Source of the DNA: JBFHQE01 sp041592335
Lineage (GTDB): Bacteria; Pseudomonadota; Gammaproteobacteria; Thiohalobacterales; Thiohalobacteraceae
NCBI GenBank assembly: GCA_041592335.1
Contig: JBFHQE010000030.1
Span: forward strand, 1-26,421
DNA: 26,421 nt
Direction: 5' to 3'
Both the position numbers and the translations under genes were made by a program. Below are positions 22,212-26,421 of this stretch, piece by piece. Each line of letters opens with the position of its first letter. Position 1 is the first letter of the stretch. The notes under the pieces are model-generated. The model was not told the DNA's origin and did not search any database. It saw only the letters and a list, made by a program, of their open reading frames with translations.

Positions 22212-24497
22212 TTATATATTGGCACCAAAGGTGAACTGGAATACCTGGGTTTCATCGCCAGACTTGTCATTCAGCGGTCTTGCCAGGCTGAACGTCAGGG
22301 CGCCGAGCGGAGACAGCCAGCTGGCGCCAATACCGACAGAATAACGCAGTTCATCCGTTTCAAAATCATCGTAATTGGCAAACACATTACCAATGTCCAC
22401 GAAGCCGCTCATACGCAATGACTTCGAGTCCGGCAGGAAGGGTGGCGGAAACAGGATTTCAGCGCCACCGACTACCCGGAACGAACCACCGATAGGCTCA
22501 TTGGTCAGACTATCGCGCGGACCCAGGGTATTATCCTCGAAACCACGCACCGAGCGCACCCCGCCCGCGTAATAACTTTCGAAGAATGGCAGGCCATCGA
22601 AATCACCGTAACCATCGCCATAACCGATATCGCCATGCAGGTTCAGTGTTAACAAGTCGGTCAATGGCGCATAAAACTGCTGACGGTAATTAAGCTTGTA
22701 AAACTCCAGGTCGGTACCCGGCACAGTCACTTCGCCAGACAGGCTTTGCAATATCCCCTTGGTCGGGAAGATTGCCCGGTTACGGGTGTCATGCGACCAG
22801 CTACCGGATAGCTTGAGAATATCGAACTTGTCACCCTGGTTACTGATGAAACCGGTGACTACCTGGGGCGAGAACGCGGTCGGGCTGATTTCCAGATGCT
22901 CGGCTTCGAGGCTGAAACGTATCGCGTCGTATTCGTTGATTGGAATGCCGTAGTTAACATTGCCCCCAAAGGAGTCAATAAAGTAATCCGCGATATTGGC
23001 TTCGCTGGCATCGGTCTCCCGATAGAAACCGCCAAAGCCACGGCTCACGCCATCGATCGTGTAATAAGGATTAGTGTAGGAGAAACTGTAAATGGTATTT
23101 ACACGACTATTGTTGAAGGCGAAGTTGACCCGCTTGCCGCTGCCAAGGAAGTTGTCCTGGGTGACACTGGCATTGAACAGAATACCCGAGGATTGCGCAT
23201 ATCCCAGGCCAACCATCAGGTTACCGGATGGACGCTCCGTGACCGAGAAATTCACATCCACCAGGTCCGGCGAACCGGGAACCGTTGGTGTCTCGACGTT
23301 CACTTCATCGAAATAGCCGAGCCTGTCCAGACGTTCGCGCGAACGCTCCACGGCCGAGGCGGAGAACCAGCCCGCTTCCATCTGCCGCATTTCGCGCCGC
23401 AGCACCTCGTCCTTGGTACGTGTGTTACCCACCATGTTGATGCGGTTTACGTAAACCCGATTGCCAGGATCGATAAAGAAAGTCACTTCCACTTCCTTGG
23501 CTTCTTCATCCACATTGGGAATGGTATTCACGTTGGCAAAGGCATAACCGTAGTTACCCAGGTGATTGCCGATCGCTTCCACAGTCCCGGTAATACGCTT
23601 GCGGGAGAAAATCTCGCCCGGGTTCAGATCAACCAATGGAAACAATTCTTCCGGCTCAACCACGAAATTACCGGCCAGCTTGACCTGCTTGACCCGGAAC
23701 TGCTCGCCTTCGTTGACGTTGATCGTGATGTAGATGTCTTTCTTGTCCGGCGTAATGGTTACCTGGGTGGAATCGATGGTGAAGTTGATATAACCGCGAT
23801 CCAGGTACCAGGAACGCAGGGTTTCCAGGTCACCGGATAATTTCTGCTTGGAATACTGGTCATTCCGGGTATAGAACGAGAACAGGGTCGACGTGCTGAG
23901 TTCGAATTCTTCCAGCAGGGTTTCGTCGTCGTACTGGTTGTTACCGACAATATTGATCTGACGAATCTTGGCCGCAATACCCTCGGAAACGGCAATCAGG
24001 ATACCTACCCGATTGCGTTCCAGTGGTGTGATAGTGGTGTCGATTTTAACGCCGTACTTGCCACGTCCGAAATACTGGCGGCGTAATTCCTGCTCCAGAC
24101 GATCCAGCAGGGAGCGGTTAAACACGCGCCCTTCCGCCAGGCCGATATCTTTCAACGACTCCAGCAAGGGCTCGGTTTCGATATCTTCATTACCCGTGAT
24201 TTCAATACTGGCAATGGCGGGACGTTCCTGAACAATGACTACCAGCACATCACCATCGCGTTCGAGTTCCACATCCTTGAAGAAACCGGTGCTGAACAGC
24301 GCGCGTATGGCTTCCGAGGAACCTTGTTCATCGAATGTGTCTCCGGCTTTCACCGGCAGATAGTTGAACACGGTACCGGCTGCGATCCGCTGCAGCCCTT
24401 CGATACGGATATCGGCAATGGTGAATTTCTCAAAGGCCATTGCCTCCACCTGAAGAGCAAGAAATAACGTCAGGATGTAGCAGAATTTTTTCATCAT
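22212..24497 (-). CDS. bamA: Outer membrane protein assembly factor BamA
   Basis: The 761-residue product is the core of the BAM complex that folds beta-barrel proteins into the outer membrane. A signal peptide (about 1-21, ending VEAMA) precedes five POTRA domains (about 22-420), opening with FTIADIRIEGLQRIAAGTVF. The C-terminal Omp85 barrel starts near GNLMVGLGYAQSSG. The conserved loop-6 motif VRGF is in GGVRSVRGFEDNTLGPRDS. The last strand is QVFQFTFGANI; it ends in isoleucine rather than the usual aromatic residue. Other parts look full length. It sits between rseP and skp, as in most gammaproteobacteria. Confidence 0.97.
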   Translation of the reverse strand: MMKKFCYILTLFLALQVEAMAFEKFTIADIRIEGLQRIAAGTVFNYLPVKAGDTFDEQGSSEAIRALFSTGFFKDVELERDGDVLVVIVQERPAIASIEITGNEDIETEPLLESLKDIGLAEGRVFNRSLLDRLEQELRRQYFGRGKYGVKIDTTITPLERNRVGILIAVSEGIAAKIRQINIVGNNQYDDETLLEEFELSTSTLFSFYTRNDQYSKQKLSGDLETLRSWYLDRGYINFTIDSTQVTITPDKKDIYITINVNEGEQFRVKQVKLAGNFVVEPEELFPLVDLNPGEIFSRKRITGTVEAIGNHLGNYGYAFANVNTIPNVDEEAKEVEVTFFIDPGNRVYVNRINMVGNTRTKDEVLRREMRQMEAGWFSASAVERSRERLDRLGYFDEVNVETPTVPGSPDLVDVNFSVTERPSGNLMVGLGYAQSSGILFNASVTQDNFLGSGKRVNFAFNNSRVNTIYSFSYTNPYYTIDGVSRGFGGFYRETDASEANIADYFIDSFGGNVNYGIPINEYDAIRFSLEAEHLEISPTAFSPQVVTGFISNQGDKFDILKLSGSWSHDTRNRAIFPTKGILQSLSGEVTVPGTDLEFYKLNYRQQFYAPLTDLLTLNLHGDIGYGDGYGDFDGLPFFESYYAGGVRSVRGFEDNTLGPRDSLTNEPIGGSFRVVGGAEILFPPPFLPDSKSLRMSGFVDIGNVFANYDDFETDELRYSVGIGASWLSPLGALTFSLARPLNDKSGDETQVFQFTFGANI

Positions 24498-24524
24498 CGA
24501 GTCTTTGTTCAGTTTATTGTGGCG

Positions 24525-25889
24525 TCACTCAAATAGCCGCATCAGGTCATTGACGATGGCAAGTGACATAAAAGCCAGAATCAGCGCTATACCGATTCTC
24601 TGGCCAAAGGCTTCCGCGTTTTCCGAAAGCGGACTCCCCTTCAAAAGCTCTATAAGGTAATACAACAGGTGCCCGCCATCCAGTACCGGTATCGGGAGCA
24701 GATTAATCACGCCCAGACTGATACTGACCAGGCCCAGGAAACTGAGAAAGGCGACCAGCCCGATGCTGGCCGTCTTACCCGCAACCTCGGCAATGGTAAT
24801 GGGGCCGCTCAGGTTCTTGATAGACAGTTCGCCCAGCAGCATTTTCCACATGGAGCGCAGTGTCAGCTCGATCATATCCCAGCTTTTCCGGACACTGGCG
24901 CCCACCGCTTCGAGCGGACCATAGTGAACGACGGTGCGATAATCGTCCGTCTGGTCGGGATCGGGCTGATTATAGGCGCCGATACGACCGATTTCGCCCT
25001 GCTTGGTTTCCATACGTGTCGGTCGTAACTTCAGTTCGATATGCTCGGAACCGCGTATTAGCAGCAAGGCAATATCCTGCTCGGGTCGCGCCTGCACGAA
25101 CTTGACCCACTGGGCCCAGTCTTCGATTTTCTCACCGTCGGCCGAGATGATTCGGTCACCGGGTTTTATCCCGGCTTCGGCTGCAGGCTCGCCGGGTGAC
25201 AGCTCGCCAAACACGGGAGCAACCTTCGGCACCCAGACCTTGAAACCGATCTTGTCGAGCAGGTTACCTTCATCCAGCAACCCTTCCACCTGGGTAAGAT
25301 CCATCACCCGATCGCGCACTATGCCATCGCCTCCGACCACCTGAATATCCATGCTGTCATTGGCAAGCGCGTTATCCAGCAAGGCCATCAATGCCTCGTT
25401 CCAGGATCGAATCTCGCGTCCATCGATTGCGTGAATCCTGTCCAGCGGCTCAAATTCGGCGATTGCCGCCGGAGTATCGGGTAGCACTTCGCCAATGATG
25501 GGCTTGATGCCGGGGATACCGCTGACAAACATGATCCAGTAAATGACCAGTGCAAAAATAAAATTGAACGCGGGACCGGCGATGACCACGGCTATCCGCG
25601 AACCCACCGGCTTGCGATTAAAGGCACGGTCACGTTCCTGCGCGGCAACCGGGCCTTCCCGTTCATCCAGCATTTTGACGTAACCGCCCAGCGGAATGGA
25701 TGCTATGGCAAATTCAGTACGGTCCTCGCCAAAGCGGCGCAGATAAAACGGTTTGCCAAAACCGATGGAAAAGCGCAGCACCTTTACACCAACCTTGCGC
25801 GCCACCCAGTAGTGACCGAATTCGTGAACGGTTACCAGCAGGCTGATGGCAACGATGAACGAGGCCAGGGTAAAGAAAAAACTACTCAT
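24525..25889 (-). CDS. rseP: RIP metalloprotease RseP (site-2 protease)
   Basis: The 454-residue product is an inner-membrane zinc protease that cuts the anti-sigma factor RseA after DegS and so releases sigma-E. The zinc motif HEFGH is at residues 22-26 in the first membrane helix, and the third ligand region is PIPVLDGGHLLYYL near the C-terminus. Two PDZ domains lie between (about 115-190 and 205-290, the latter with SPGEPAAEAGIKPGDRIIS). Further membrane helices are near IAVVIAGPAFNFIFALVIYW and at the C-terminus. The chosen ATG overlaps the dxr stop as ATGA. A start five codons upstream is possible but would place extra residues before the first helix. Confidence 0.97.
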   Translation of the reverse strand: MSSFFFTLASFIVAISLLVTVHEFGHYWVARKVGVKVLRFSIGFGKPFYLRRFGEDRTEFAIASIPLGGYVKMLDEREGPVAAQERDRAFNRKPVGSRIAVVIAGPAFNFIFALVIYWIMFVSGIPGIKPIIGEVLPDTPAAIAEFEPLDRIHAIDGREIRSWNEALMALLDNALANDSMDIQVVGGDGIVRDRVMDLTQVEGLLDEGNLLDKIGFKVWVPKVAPVFGELSPGEPAAEAGIKPGDRIISADGEKIEDWAQWVKFVQARPEQDIALLLIRGSEHIELKLRPTRMETKQGEIGRIGAYNQPDPDQTDDYRTVVHYGPLEAVGASVRKSWDMIELTLRSMWKMLLGELSIKNLSGPITIAEVAGKTASIGLVAFLSFLGLVSISLGVINLLPIPVLDGGHLLYYLIELLKGSPLSENAEAFGQRIGIALILAFMSLAIVNDLMRLFE

Positions 25890-26421
25890 GTGCCCGACCG
25901 CCACGCCTTGGCTTCGATCATTTCCAGGCTCACCGCGCGCGCATCCGCATCGGCCGCGAACACCTGGTCGAGCGTATCGGCGGGAAACACCGTCAAGGCG
26001 GCCAGGCTGCGCTCTACCACATCGGCAATTCCGGTGAAGGGCAGTTTGTTGTTAAGGAAAGCAGCCACGGCAATCTCGTTCGCCGCATTCAAAATAGCGG
26101 GCGCGGTGCCCCCGGCTTGCCAGGCCTCGTATGCCAGTCGCAGACAGGGAAAGCGCTCAAGATTCGGCGCCTGAAAATCCAGCCGTGCCACGGCGAACAT
26201 ATCCAGCGCACTGACGCCCGATTCGATTCGCTCGGGCCAGCTCATGGCATGCGCAATCGGTGTACGCATATCCGGGTTGCCCAGTTCGGCCAGCACCGAG
26301 CCATCGTCGTAATCCACCATGGAGTGAATCACGCTCTGCGGGTGCACCACTACCTGAATCCGTTCGGCATCCACGTTAAACAACCAGCAGGCCTCGATCA
26401 CTTCCAGACCCTTGTTCATCA
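25886..26421 (-). CDS. dxr: 1-deoxy-D-xylulose 5-phosphate reductoisomerase, C-terminal part (partial)
   Basis: About 178 residues of the C-terminal half are present; the gene runs off the right edge. Dxr makes methylerythritol 4-phosphate, the committed MEP-pathway step that feeds IspD and IspF at the other end of the window. The family motifs are MNKGLEVIEACWLF, VHPQSVIHSMVDYDDGSVLA, and PDMRTPIAHAMSWPERI, with NAANEIAVAAFL later. The NADPH-binding domain and the first metal ligands lie outside the window. Its TGA overlaps the rseP start by 4 nt. Confidence 0.96.
   Translation of the reverse strand, partial: MNKGLEVIEACWLFNVDAERIQVVVHPQSVIHSMVDYDDGSVLAELGNPDMRTPIAHAMSWPERIESGVSALDMFAVARLDFQAPNLERFPCLRLAYEAWQAGGTAPAILNAANEIAVAAFLNNKLPFTGIADVVERSLAALTVFPADTLDQVFAADADARAVSLEMIEAKAWRSGT

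Noticed and set aside
22187..22270. Upstream extension of skp by 28 codons
   Set aside because: It would bury the signal peptide and overlap bamA, while the internal ATG has a well-spaced AAGAGG.
22896..23840. A 314-codon open frame antisense to bamA
   Set aside because: The bamA frame is intact and conserved across this span, and the antisense product has no recognisable motif.
1..26421. CRISPR arrays, tRNA or rRNA genes, insertion sequences and prophage genes
   Set aside because: No regularly spaced direct repeats, cloverleaf or ribosomal sequence, transposase or phage protein was recognised on either strand.

Overview
The window comes from the chromosome of a Gram-negative bacterium, most likely a gammaproteobacterium. 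The evidence is the order dxr-rseP-bamA-skp-lpxD-fabZ-lpxA-lpxB-rnhB, followed by dnaE-accA-tilS-pyrG-kdsA-eno-ftsB-ispD-ispF, all on the minus strand. This is the classic gammaproteobacterial envelope and housekeeping cluster. I cannot assign a genus from the sequence alone. Base composition looks moderately GC-rich, apart from a few AT-richer patches.

Layout from left to right. Positions 1-404 hold the 3' end of a GIY-YIG nuclease gene, whose stop codon lies inside a palindromic repeat, and then a non-coding stretch with a perfect 10-bp inverted repeat. Positions 405-2186 (+) encode an AsmA-family envelope protein. It converges on a small HPF/RaiA-type ribosome-associated protein (2197-2529, -). 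Positions 2605-9359 (-) carry ispF, ispD, ftsB, eno, kdsA, pyrG and tilS, several of them with 1-4 nt overlaps. The tilS-pyrG gap holds a good sigma70-like promoter. The accA-tilS gap is almost entirely one palindromic repeat that supplies the tilS start codon. accA (9405-10364, -) and dnaE (10964-14449, -) are usually neighbours, but here they are split by an AT-richer ParE/RelE-type toxin and a small antitoxin (10453-10934).

Positions 14517-17619 (+) are an opposite-strand islet between dnaE and rnhB. It encodes a GNAT acetyltransferase and an 825-residue FapA/DUF342 protein whose N-terminal module appears about three times in tandem. The islet meets rnhB tail to tail with a 14-bp overlap. 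Positions 17606-26421 (-) are the envelope operon rnhB, lpxB, lpxA, fabZ, lpxD, skp, bamA, rseP and the C-terminal part of dxr, tightly packed with overlapping starts and stops.

The genes cover lipid A synthesis (lpxA, lpxB, lpxD, with Kdo precursor from kdsA and fatty-acid supply from fabZ and accA), outer-membrane protein assembly (bamA, skp), envelope stress signalling (rseP), isoprenoid precursors (dxr, ispD, ispF), cell division (ftsB), replication (dnaE, rnhB), CTP supply (pyrG), glycolysis (eno) and tRNA-Ile maturation (tilS). Most of the window is ordinary. The less expected parts are the FapA-like islet, the toxin-antitoxin pair inside an essential gene cluster, and the palindromic repeats that overlap gene ends. 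I did not find evidence for a clearly new multi-gene system.
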